Origin: Actinacidiphila yanglinensis
GTDB lineage: Bacteria; Actinomycetota; Actinomycetes; Streptomycetales; Streptomycetaceae
Assembly: GCF_900107965.1 (NCBI RefSeq)
Contig: NZ_FNVU01000002.1
Location: 372,001-436,000 of the forward strand
Length of the DNA: 64,000 nucleotides
Reading direction: 5' to 3'
Shown: positions 8,570-16,674 of the stretch, in pieces
Position numbering within the stretch: the first letter of the stretch is position 1
Layout: every line of letters starts with the position of its first letter
Notes under the pieces: model-generated
What the model saw: the letters and a program-made list of their open reading frames with translations, nothing else
Databases searched by the model: none
What the model was told of the DNA's origin: nothing
Translations under genes and position numbers: made by a program

Positions 8570-9370
8570 TCAGCGCGGGGGCGCCGTCGAGCCCCCGGAG
8601 CGCTCCGCGTCGATCTGGGCGTACCGCGCGTCCGCCAGCGCGAAGGCGGTCGGCCGGACGCCGAACGGCCGCTGGAACGGGGCGTTGAGCTGCGCGGCGA
8701 GGCAGATCGCGAAGGCCACCGCGGCACCGACGAAGCAGAGCGCGGTGAGATGCCGCGCGGTGACGGTGAGGCCGAGGAGCGCGGGGAAGGCGATGAGGAA
8801 GGCGCCGGCGACGAGCATGGCGATCCATGTCGCCGCCGGCATCCGCCCCTTGACCTGCGCCGCCCGGTCGGTGCGGGTCCGGTAGACGGTGTCGAGCGCG
8901 CTCTGCGCGGCGATCTTCGCCGCCTGCGGTCCGGCCCCGCTCGCGGGCGCGGTCCGCACCGCCGCGCGGACGGCGTCCAGATCCTGCCAGGCGGTCGGGC
9001 TGGTCCCTCCGTGCGACAGCACCGGGAACTCGACGGTCCGCACGTCGTCGGTGTAGGTCCGCAGCAGCGTGCGCACCTTCGCCCGGTCGGCCGGGGCCAG
9101 CCCGCCGACCGCCCAGTAGGTGTCGGCCAGCGCCCGCGCCTCGTCGTACGTGCTCGACCGCGCGTCGCTCAGCGCCGACCAGCTCCCCGCCACCTGGAAC
9201 CCGGTGAGCAGGATGAACGAGCTGAGCAGCACCGCGCCGATCAACGACTGGGCCTGACCGCTGAACTCGCCCGTAGCGGCCCGTTTACCGGTGGCGAGGA
9301 ACCGCCCGAGCAGGAACGCGAAGCAGCCTCCGCCGATGGTGGCCGGCAGCGAGACGGCATAGGTGGACAT
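8570..9370 (-). CDS. DUF4239 membrane protein
   Basis: 266 aa from ATG 9370. Four hydrophobic segments are visible: near residues 8-24, 42-62, 185-205 and 208-232. Between the second and third lies a soluble stretch of about 120 residues with 'YDEARALADTYWAVGGL' and 'WQDLDAVRAAV'. This arrangement is typical of DUF4239 (bestrophin-like) integral membrane proteins, which are common in actinomycetes and have no established role. The 284 bp between the TetR stop and this gene hold no convincing gene. Confidence 0.85.
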   Translation of the reverse strand: MSTYAVSLPATIGGGCFAFLLGRFLATGKRAATGEFSGQAQSLIGAVLLSSFILLTGFQVAGSWSALSDARSSTYDEARALADTYWAVGGLAPADRAKVRTLLRTYTDDVRTVEFPVLSHGGTSPTAWQDLDAVRAAVRTAPASGAGPQAAKIAAQSALDTVYRTRTDRAAQVKGRMPAATWIAMLVAGAFLIAFPALLGLTVTARHLTALCFVGAAVAFAICLAAQLNAPFQRPFGVRPTAFALADARYAQIDAERSGGSTAPPR

Positions 9371-9541
9371 GGCACTCCCGGGGTGCGGCGGAACGTGGTC
9401 GGCGGGCGGCGCGGAACGCCCCGCCGTCCGGCCGCGAGGGGTGGCGGGCGACGCTCAGCGGTGACGGCGCTCCGCGGCAGGGGTGTTCGGCGACGGGGGC
9501 GGAAGAGGCGTGCGGGGACGGGGTGTTCGGGACGCGGCCGC

Positions 9542-10318
9542 TCAGTGCCGGCGGCTCGCGCCGCGCGGGACGGCCGCCGCGAGGGCGGCGGGAAGCAGGA
9601 CGGCCACGAGGGAGACCTCCCACCAGCGGTTCCCGGCGTCCCCGGGGCCCGGATCGGGCGGTTCCTGGGACAGCGGGAGGAGGACCTCGGGACTGCGGGC
9701 GCGCGGGCTCGCGCTGCCGGCGCCCGGGCGGTGCGCGGGGGCGGGGCGGCCGGAGGAGGGGGGAGGGCCGGCCGACACGGAGACCAGTACCGGGCCGGCG
9801 GCGCGCGGGCCCGCGGGGCGGGCGGACGCGGACGCCGACGCGGCCGGAGCCGTGGCGGTCGGTGAGGCGGCGCCCGGCGGCGAGGAAGCGGGCGGCGCGG
9901 ACGCCGGCGGCGTACCGGGCGGCGGGGCCGGGGCGGTGGAGGGAGCCCCGGGCGAGGCGGGCGCCGAAGTGGCCGGGCCGCCCGGCGTGCTGGAGGGGGA
10001 CGCCGAGGGCCGGACTCCGCACGGCGCCCCGACGCGGACGACCAGCCCGCCCGCCCCCGAACCCGGCGCGCTCAGCCCGAGCACCTGGGCGACCCGCCCG
10101 TCGGTCCCGCAGAGCACCACGAAGACCCCGCAGGGCCCGCCGTCGGGGGCGCATCCGACCAGCACGTCCACCCCGGCGCCGGCCGGGCGGGGCGCTGCCG
10201 CCGCCACCCCGGCGCCGGCCACCGCGAGCAGGCCGAGGGCCCCCGCGAGCGGAAGCGCCCGGGCCAGCACGTGCTTCCACCGTCGCCCGGTGCGGGCCCG
10301 CACCGGCTCAGCGGGCAC
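9542..10318 (-). CDS. Low-complexity secreted protein with C-terminal membrane anchor
   Basis: 258 aa from GTG 10318. A signal segment is visible at about residues 18-42. A small Cys-containing region follows (about 45-100, with CAPDGGPCGVFVVLCG and 'RVGAPCG'), holding four or so cysteines that could be disulfide-linked. A long Pro/Ala/Ser/Thr spacer (105-215) leads to a C-terminal hydrophobic helix after 'GNRWWEVSLVAVLLPAALAAAV' and a basic tail. The layout suggests a surface protein held in the membrane by its C-terminus. I recognise no catalytic domain. The start codon is uncertain. Confidence 0.6.
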   Translation of the reverse strand: MPAEPVRARTGRRWKHVLARALPLAGALGLLAVAGAGVAAAAPRPAGAGVDVLVGCAPDGGPCGVFVVLCGTDGRVAQVLGLSAPGSGAGGLVVRVGAPCGVRPSASPSSTPGGPATSAPASPGAPSTAPAPPPGTPPASAPPASSPPGAASPTATAPAASASASARPAGPRAAGPVLVSVSAGPPPSSGRPAPAHRPGAGSASPRARSPEVLLPLSQEPPDPGPGDAGNRWWEVSLVAVLLPAALAAAVPRGASRRH

Positions 10319-10637
10319 CGCGCGAACCCGCCGCCCCGGTACGGCACGTGGCCGGAGTACCGTTTTCCGATTTCACGGCTATTACGGTAAATGGGCCACA
10401 AGGGCGGTGTCGGGGAAACGACCGTGATGGCAGGAAAAAGCCGCCGTGAACCGTGCGTTCGCGGGGCGCGGCGCCCGAACTGTTCGACCCGGTACGGCGT
10501 GTCCCGCCGCCTGTCGAACACCAGCCCGTCCCGTGGCCGGAGAGCGGTACGCCGCCGGGCCCGATCGCCTGCGGTCGGGGCGAGTTCAGGCCGCCCCGGG
10601 CCGAACGCCGAGCGGGCCCGCGGGGGTTCGCGCGCGC
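10319..10637 (+). other. Intergenic region without a supported gene
   Basis: 319 bp between two minus-strand genes. It contains a more AT-rich block (10358-10395) with TACCGT and ACGGTA as inverted 6-bp arms (10358-10363 and 10384-10389), a plausible promoter/operator for the gene ending at 9542. Nothing else was recognised. Confidence 0.4.
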
Positions 10638-11528
10638 CTACAGCAGCCCCGACGCCCGCCACAGCGGCATCGACGGCCCCTTGAGCAGTCCGATCTCGTC
10701 GAAGAAGTCCATCAGCCGCTTCGCCGAGTGCCGCATGATGTCCCGCCGGTGGCCGCTGGCGCGTACCGCGGCGACCGCCTCGGCCGGGTCGAGCCCGACC
10801 GCCGAGTAGACCCCGGGGCTGATCAGCGAGCGGGCGATGACCCGGGCGGCCTCGGCGGAGGTGGTGCGGGTCAGCGCGACCTCCCAGCGCGGCGCCGTGG
10901 TCATCTGGCGGCGCAACTCCTCGCGGGCGTACCGGATGTGCCGGGCCTCCTCGACGACGTGGATCCGGGTCACGCCGCGCACGAACGGCTGGACGCGCTC
11001 GTCGGGGAAGGTGAGCCGCTGCATCCAGTCCAGGATCTCCTCGGCGAGCAGCGTGCCGGTGAACGAACCCGGCGTGGTGGACGCGGTCTTGAGCACCCGT
11101 CCGAGCGCGCGGTCCTTGCGCGCGGGACCGTAGGTGGGCGTGCCGAACTTGGTGACCGCGCGGGCGAACATCTTGGAGTGCCGGCACTCGTCGGCTATCT
11201 CGGTCAGGGCATAGCGGACGTGCGCGCTGGTCGGGTCGAGGTCGTAGGTGTGGCGCAGCAGGAGTTGCATGAGGATCGTCTCGAACCAGACGCCCGAGGC
11301 GCACAGCGAGGACGCCTCGTGGCGGGACAGGGCGATCCGCTGCTCCTCCGTCATCCGCCGCCACAGCGGGGTGTCGTAGAGCGAGACGAGCTCGGGCGGC
11401 CAGAACCAGGCGCCGTCGTCGAAAGGCGCGTCCCAGTCCAGTTCGGTGTCGGGGTCGAAGGAGTGCTTCGCCGACGCCGACAGCAGCCGCTCAGCCGTCC
11501 TCTCCCGGTCGATCAGGGTTGCGTCCAT
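10638..11528 (-). CDS. AurF-like diiron oxygenase family protein
   Basis: 296 aa from ATG 11528. The protein is helical with diiron ligands in ExxH-type pairs: 'EIADECRHSKMF' and 'VVEEARHIRYA', plus single Glu residues in 'HEASSLCASGVWFE' and 'LLAEEILDWM'. This fits the AurF/CmlI family (p-aminobenzoate N-oxygenase-like) of membrane-free diiron oxygenases that oxidise arylamines. Many genomic members have no known substrate. It is divergent from another diiron gene and shares the 174-bp promoter region with it, so joint control is likely. No biosynthetic cluster surrounds the pair. Confidence 0.85.
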   Translation of the reverse strand: MDATLIDRERTAERLLSASAKHSFDPDTELDWDAPFDDGAWFWPPELVSLYDTPLWRRMTEEQRIALSRHEASSLCASGVWFETILMQLLLRHTYDLDPTSAHVRYALTEIADECRHSKMFARAVTKFGTPTYGPARKDRALGRVLKTASTTPGSFTGTLLAEEILDWMQRLTFPDERVQPFVRGVTRIHVVEEARHIRYAREELRRQMTTAPRWEVALTRTTSAEAARVIARSLISPGVYSAVGLDPAEAVAAVRASGHRRDIMRHSAKRLMDFFDEIGLLKGPSMPLWRASGLL

Positions 11529-11702
11529 GGGTGAACCGGCCTCCGCTGCATGAGGGTTACCTGGGGTACGGTTCTTATGAGACTCTGTGTCAACAAGCCC
11601 GTCAACCCCTTGCGCGGCAATGGCCGCGGAACCGCGCGGGTCGGGCGGGGCGGGCGCCGGCGACCGTCGGCGCCCGCAGGCAGCCACCGGATCGGAGTGC
11701 CG

Positions 11703-12830
11703 ATGTCGACGGAAGGTCGCTACACGCAGCCGCCCACGGAGTGGACCTGGCAGGTCCCGGCCCAGGGTGCGGCGCGTTTCTCCTGGGAGTACGACGACGG
11801 CCGGGACCGGCTGCTCGCCCTGTACCAGAAGGGCAAGGACAAGCAGTGGGACGCGGTGCGCCGGATCGACTGGGACCTGGAGGTCGACCCGTACGACGCG
11901 CTCGGCACGCCCGACGAGGCGATGACCCTCTACGGCACCCGTTACTGGGACGCGATGACCGAGGCCGACCGCGGTCTGCTGCGGCAGCACTACACCGCCT
12001 GGCAGTTCAGCCAGTTCCTGCACGGCGAGCAGGGCGCGATGGTCTGCGCGGCCCGGATCGTGGAGTCGGTGCCGGACCTGGACGCGAAGTTCTACTCGGC
12101 CACCCAGACCATGGACGAGGCCCGGCACGCCGAGATCTACGGCCGGTTCCTGCACGAGAAGGTCGGGATGCTCTACCCGATCAACGACAACCTCCAGTCG
12201 CTGCTCGGCGACACCCTGCGCGACTCCCGCTGGGACATGCCCTACCTCGGCATGCAGGTACTGATCGAGGGGCTGGCGCTGGCCGCCTTCGGCATGATCC
12301 GCGACACCACCGACAAGCCGCTGCCCCGGCAGATCCTCGCCTACGTGATGCAGGACGAGGCGCGGCACGTGGCGTTCGGCCGGATGGCGCTGCGGGACTA
12401 CTACAAGCAGCTGTCCGACGCCGAGCTGCGCGAGCGCGAGGAGTTCGTGATCGAGGGCTGCTACCTGATGCGCGACCGGCTGCGCGGCACCGAGGTGCTG
12501 GCGAACTTCGGCATCCCGCAGGCCGAGGCGATCGAGATGACCGAGCGGTCGGAGTTCCTGCACCTGTTCAGGAAGCTGCTGTTCAGCCGGATCGTGCCGT
12601 GCGTGAAGGACATCGGGCTGTGGGGGCCGCGGCTGCAGAAGGCCTACCTCGACCTGGGCGTGTTCGACCTGGGGGACTCCAACCTGGACCTGCTGATGAG
12701 TCAGGACGAGGAGATCGCCGAGCGGATGGACGCGGAGCGCTTCGCCGCCGAGGAGGCCGCCCGGGTCACCGAGGTGGCGGACGCCATCGCCCAGGGTGGT
12801 GAATCCCCGGAGGGCACGCCCCGGGGCTAG
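11703..12830 (+). CDS. Ferritin-like/R2-like diiron protein
   Basis: 375 aa from ATG 11703. Two strong ExxH motifs, 'MDEARHAEIYGRF' and 'VMQDEARHVAFGRM', and upstream Glu residues in 'FLHGEQGAM' and 'IEGLAL' give the four-helix diiron site of ferritin-like oxidases. Length and helical content resemble R2-like oxidases more than storage ferritins. The C-terminus is charged. The substrate is unknown. Divergent pairing with the AurF-like gene is notable: both products may use the same iron/oxygen or reductant supply. Confidence 0.85.
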   Translation: MSTEGRYTQPPTEWTWQVPAQGAARFSWEYDDGRDRLLALYQKGKDKQWDAVRRIDWDLEVDPYDALGTPDEAMTLYGTRYWDAMTEADRGLLRQHYTAWQFSQFLHGEQGAMVCAARIVESVPDLDAKFYSATQTMDEARHAEIYGRFLHEKVGMLYPINDNLQSLLGDTLRDSRWDMPYLGMQVLIEGLALAAFGMIRDTTDKPLPRQILAYVMQDEARHVAFGRMALRDYYKQLSDAELREREEFVIEGCYLMRDRLRGTEVLANFGIPQAEAIEMTERSEFLHLFRKLLFSRIVPCVKDIGLWGPRLQKAYLDLGVFDLGDSNLDLLMSQDEEIAERMDAERFAAEEAARVTEVADAIAQGGESPEGTPRG

Positions 12831-12873
12831 GGGACCCGCAGCATGATCACGGACGACCTAATCGTATGTTTAT

Positions 12874-14061
12874 GTGATGAATGCTGGTCCGAGATCGCAG
12901 CGGCGCGCCACCCGCCGTGCCAGGGCGCGCCGCCGCCGCAGAAACGTCACGCTGAGCCTGGCCGGGCTGCTGGTCGCCGTCGCCGGCGCCGTGTCCCTTG
13001 GCTACGGGCACGGCGACCACCCGGATCGCGCCGCGGCCGCCGGCCAGGGCCGTACCCCGGCCGGCGGCGGCGCCCCCGAGACACCCGGCGGATCGGCCGG
13101 GGCCGGGGCGCCGCACGAGCCGGCCGGCACCCTCACCCTCGCGTTCGCCGGGGACGTCCACTTCACCGGCCGCACGGCCGGACGGCTCGACGTGCACCCC
13201 GCGCTCGGCCCGATGGCGAAGCAACTGGCCGCCGCCGACTTCTCGATGGTCAACCTGGAGTCCGCGATCACCACCCGCGGCACCCCGCAGGCGAAGATCT
13301 ACCACTTCCGCACCGGCCCGGCCGCGCTCACCGCGCTGCACGACTCCGGCGTCGACGCCATCACCATGGCCAACAACCACGCCGTGGACTACGGCCCGGT
13401 GGGCCTGGCCGACTCCGTCGCCGCCAAGCACTCCTCGCCGATCCCGGTGATCGGCATCGGCGCCGACCAGGCGGAGGCGTACCGCCCGTTCACCGAGACC
13501 GTGAACGGCGTGCGGCTGGCGGTGCTGGCCGCCAGCCAGGTCTACGACCTCACCAACTCCGACTTCCGGGCCGGTCCGAGCACCCCCGGCATCGCCTCCG
13601 CGCTGGACCGGCCGCGGCTGCTGGCCGCCGTCCGCGCCGCCAAGGCCCACGCCGACGTGGTGGTCGTCTACCTGCACTGGGGCATCGAGGGCGAGAACTG
13701 CCCGGTCGCCGACCAGAAGTCGATCGCCGCCGACCTGTCCGCGGCCGGCGCCACCGCGGTGGTCGGCACCCACGCGCACGTGATGCTCGGCTCCGGCATG
13801 CTCGGCCCCACCTATGTCGCCTACGGATTCGGCAACTTCCTCTGGTACGGCACCTCGCCCTACCCTCACTCCAACGACACCGGTGTGACCACCCTCACCG
13901 TCACCCGCGCCGGCAAGGTCACCGGTGCCCGCTTCAGCCCCGCGACCGTCGACTCCCACGGAGTGCCGGAACCGCAGGCGGGCGCCGCGGGCAGCGACAT
14001 CCTGCACCGCTACGGGCAGTTGCGCTCCTGCACCGGCCTGACCCCACCTCCGCACGGGTAG
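12874..14061 (+). CDS. CapA-family (poly-gamma-glutamate synthesis-like) calcineurin-fold protein
   Basis: 395 aa from GTG 12874, with ATG 12877 next to it. An Arg-rich N-terminus precedes a membrane segment (about 25-45), so most of the protein is outside the cell. The phosphoesterase-like core runs from about residue 88: 'LTLAFAGDVHFTG', 'MVNLESAITT', 'ITMANNHAVDYG', 'VVVYLHWGIEGE' and 'VVGTHAHVMLG', which are the metal-ligand positions of the CapA/calcineurin fold. CapA proteins take part in making or exporting poly-gamma-glutamate-like polymers, but many actinomycete homologues have no polymerase partner, as here. It lies next to a NodB deacetylase. Confidence 0.9.
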   Translation: MMNAGPRSQRRATRRARARRRRRNVTLSLAGLLVAVAGAVSLGYGHGDHPDRAAAAGQGRTPAGGGAPETPGGSAGAGAPHEPAGTLTLAFAGDVHFTGRTAGRLDVHPALGPMAKQLAAADFSMVNLESAITTRGTPQAKIYHFRTGPAALTALHDSGVDAITMANNHAVDYGPVGLADSVAAKHSSPIPVIGIGADQAEAYRPFTETVNGVRLAVLAASQVYDLTNSDFRAGPSTPGIASALDRPRLLAAVRAAKAHADVVVVYLHWGIEGENCPVADQKSIAADLSAAGATAVVGTHAHVMLGSGMLGPTYVAYGFGNFLWYGTSPYPHSNDTGVTTLTVTRAGKVTGARFSPATVDSHGVPEPQAGAAGSDILHRYGQLRSCTGLTPPPHG

Positions 14062-14255
14062 TGGCGTACCGGAAAAAGGTTCCACCCGTCCGCGGGGCCG
14101 GTCCATGCGCATTGGTCCGGATCCTGTAACGGTGACCGCCCGCGCCGACCCGCGCGGAACCGTACCCTGGGCGACCGCATCTATCGGATCGCGGGACCGG
14201 GGGACACCGGCCGCACCAGGAGCCGAGCAAGGACGGAAGGCGGGCGGGCGCACAC

Positions 14256-15206
14256 ATGACCGCACGGGGACGGATACCGGAGCAGCCGTACGGGCCGGGC
14301 GGGGACGGGCCGGTCGGCCCGCCGCCGATCCAGGGCCCGGGCCGCGAACGCGAGCCGGGCGGACCGAAGTCGAGATCCGCGCAGCCGATCCTCGCGATCG
14401 CCGTGGCCGTGGCGGTGGTGGTGCTCGCCGCCGTGGTCACCGCGGTCGCCTCGCCCGGGCCCGGCCGGCACTCCTCGGCCGCCGACGGGAAGGCGCCGCA
14501 CGGTCCGGCGCAGCCGGGCGCCGGCGGGGGCGGCGGTACCGGCGGTACCGGCACCTCGCCGTCCACCGGTCACCCGACCACGCCGCCCGCCGTCCCGGTG
14601 GTGCCCGACTCGATCCAGCACGCCGCGGAGACGCCGGGCAAGGCCGTCAACATCACCATCGACGACGGCCCGGACCCGGTCTGGACCCCGAAGGTGCTCC
14701 AGGTGCTGAAGAAGCACCACGTGCACGCCACCTTCTGCATGATCGGCCCGCAGGCGCGCGACAACCCCGCCGTGGTCCGCGAGGTGGTCGCCGCCGGGCA
14801 CCGGCTGTGCGACCACACCGTGCACCACGACGAGGGCATGGACAAGAAGTCCGTGGCCTACCAGAAGTCGGAGATCATGGGCGCCTACTCCATGATCGAG
14901 AAGGCGTCCGGCGGCGCCCGGGTGTACTACTACCGCGCCCCCGGCGGCGCGTTCACCCCGGCCAGCCGCGCCTACGCCGCCCAGCACGGCATGCGCCCGC
15001 TCGGTTGGAACGTCGACACCAAGGACTACGAGCGCAAGGGCGTGGCCAGCATCGTCGGCACCGTCAAGTACGAGATAGGCAACGGCCCGACCATCCTCTT
15101 CCACGACGGCGGCGGCGAGCGCTCGCAGACCGTGGCCGCCCTCGACCAGACCCTGACCTGGCTGCACTCCCAGGGCTACGCGTTCAGCTTCCCGAAGGTG
15201 GACTGA
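14256..15206 (+). CDS. Membrane-anchored polysaccharide deacetylase (NodB domain)
   Basis: 316 aa from ATG 14256. A Pro/Gly-rich cytoplasmic lead and one membrane helix (about 44-66) are followed by a Gly/Pro/Thr linker and a NodB domain (about 128-310). The motifs are all there: 'TIDDGPDP' (metal/base Asp pair), 'CDHTVHHD' (HxxxH metal ligands), 'YYRAPGG' (MT3) and 'ILFHDGG'. The enzyme should remove acetyl groups from cell-wall or extracellular polysaccharide. Its 3' end overlaps the convergent PBP gene by 23 bp. Confidence 0.92.
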   Translation: MTARGRIPEQPYGPGGDGPVGPPPIQGPGREREPGGPKSRSAQPILAIAVAVAVVVLAAVVTAVASPGPGRHSSAADGKAPHGPAQPGAGGGGGTGGTGTSPSTGHPTTPPAVPVVPDSIQHAAETPGKAVNITIDDGPDPVWTPKVLQVLKKHHVHATFCMIGPQARDNPAVVREVVAAGHRLCDHTVHHDEGMDKKSVAYQKSEIMGAYSMIEKASGGARVYYYRAPGGAFTPASRAYAAQHGMRPLGWNVDTKDYERKGVASIVGTVKYEIGNGPTILFHDGGGERSQTVAALDQTLTWLHSQGYAFSFPKVD

Positions 15207-16674
15207 GCCCCGCCGCCGGCCCCTTGAGCACCGCCTCCATCACCGCCCGGGCGATCGGCGCCGCGTTGCCGCCCCCGGAGATGTCCGCCCGCACCGCGTC
15301 CGCGTCCTCCACCACCACCGCGACCGCCACCGCGGCCCTGCCGCTGCCCGGCGGCCGGGCGTAGGACAGGAACCAGGCGTACGGCGTACCGGCGTTGGCC
15401 AGGCCGTGCTGGGCGGTTCCGGTCTTGCCGCCGACCACCCACCCCGGGATCGCCGCGTTCGTCCCGGTGCCGTCCGTGACCACCGCCTCCATCAGCATCT
15501 GGAGCTGGCCGGCCGTCCGCGCGCCGACCGCCTGGTGCAGCAGGTGCGGGTGGGCCGTACTCACCGTGGTCCCGGCGTGGTTGGTCACCCGGTCCACCAT
15601 GTACGGCGCCATCAGCCGGCCGCTGTCGCCGACCGCCGCCGCCACCATCGCCATCTGGAGCGGCGTCGCGGTCGTGTCGTACTGCCCGATCGAGGACAGC
15701 GCCACCTGGTCCGGGCTCATCACGGTGTCCACGTTGCTCTTCGCCACGCTCGGCGGGATGCGCAGGTCCCCGTCGTTGAAGCCGAACAACTCGGCCTGCG
15801 TCACCACGTCCTGGGAGCCGAGATCCGCGCCCAGCTTCGCGAACACGGTGTTGCAGGAGTAGCGGAAGGCGTCGTACACGCTCGCGTCGCGGCAGCCGGC
15901 GCCCTCGTTGGTCAGCTGTACGTCGGTGCCCGGCAGCCGGTAGGGGTCCGGGGAGACGGTCCGCGCCCGCACATCGGTGATCTCGCCGCTCTCCAGCGCC
16001 GCCGCGGCCGTGACCACCTTGAAGGTCGAACCGGGCGGATACGTCTGCCGGATCGCCCGGTCCAGCATCGGCTGCTCCGGGTCGTCGTTGAGCCGCTTCC
16101 AGGCCGCGGTCACCGACGGGCCCGCGCCCGACAGCGCCGCCGGGTCGTACGACGGCGAGGAGACCAGCGCCAGGATCCGCCCGGTGGCCGGGTCCAGCGC
16201 CGCCACGGCGCCCCGGCGCCCGGCCAGACCGTCGAACGCGGCCCGCTGCGCAGCCGGGTCGATCGTGGTGTGCACGTCGCCGCCGCGCTGCCGGGCGCGG
16301 GTGATCTCCTGCCACAGCGGCCGCTCGCGCAGTGCCGGCGAGGAGCCGTCCAGCAGGTCGTTCTCGGTCCCCTCCAGCAGGCTGGCGCCGTACGTCTGCG
16401 AAGCGAAGCCGGTCACCGGCGCGTAGAGCGGCCCGTCGGTGTAGCTGCGGACGTACCTCAACTGGCCGTCGGTGGACCGCGATCCGGTGACCCGGCGGGT
16501 ACCGGCGAGGATGTCGCCGCGCGGGCGGGCGTACAGCGCGATGTCGGCCCGCCGGTTGGCGGGATCGGCGGCGTAGCCCCGGGCCGAGACGATCTGCACC
16601 CGGGTGGCGTTGGCGAGCAGGGCGAGCAGCAGCAGCAGGCAGAAGGCGGCGGCGTGCCGCACGCAGCGGTTCAC
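15184..16674 (-). CDS. Class B penicillin-binding protein (transpeptidase)
   Basis: 496 aa from GTG 16674, whose GTGA overlaps the stop of the upstream SEDS gene. The N-terminal membrane helix spans residues 9-22. A short pedestal region with 'ANRRADIALYARPRGDILAG' precedes the transpeptidase domain (about 153-490). Active-site motifs are SxxK at S216-K219 ('PPGSTFKVV'), SxN at S273-N275 ('YSCNT') and KTGT at 417-420. It crosslinks peptidoglycan, working with the adjacent SEDS glycan polymerase. The pairing resembles the pbpA-ftsW-like pair near pknAB of actinomycetes, though no kinase gene is present here. The alternative label FtsI-like cannot be excluded. Confidence 0.93.
   Translation of the reverse strand: MNRCVRHAAAFCLLLLLALLANATRVQIVSARGYAADPANRRADIALYARPRGDILAGTRRVTGSRSTDGQLRYVRSYTDGPLYAPVTGFASQTYGASLLEGTENDLLDGSSPALRERPLWQEITRARQRGGDVHTTIDPAAQRAAFDGLAGRRGAVAALDPATGRILALVSSPSYDPAALSGAGPSVTAAWKRLNDDPEQPMLDRAIRQTYPPGSTFKVVTAAAALESGEITDVRARTVSPDPYRLPGTDVQLTNEGAGCRDASVYDAFRYSCNTVFAKLGADLGSQDVVTQAELFGFNDGDLRIPPSVAKSNVDTVMSPDQVALSSIGQYDTTATPLQMAMVAAAVGDSGRLMAPYMVDRVTNHAGTTVSTAHPHLLHQAVGARTAGQLQMLMEAVVTDGTGTNAAIPGWVVGGKTGTAQHGLANAGTPYAWFLSYARPPGSGRAAVAVAVVVEDADAVRADISGGGNAAPIARAVMEAVLKGPAAGLSPPSGS

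Noticed and set aside
7296..8828. 510-codon minus-strand open frame across the TetR gene
   Set aside because: It is the antisense shadow of the TetR gene, a product of high GC; only its last 83 codons show protein-like sequence.
10638..12563. 641-codon minus-strand frame extending over the ferritin-like gene
   Set aside because: Only the 296 codons from ATG 11528 match a family; the rest is antisense to the strongly coding plus-strand gene.
10638..12830. Diiron pair as the edge of a secondary-metabolite cluster
   Set aside because: No PKS, NRPS, terpene or tailoring genes lie within reach on either side; neighbours are envelope genes.
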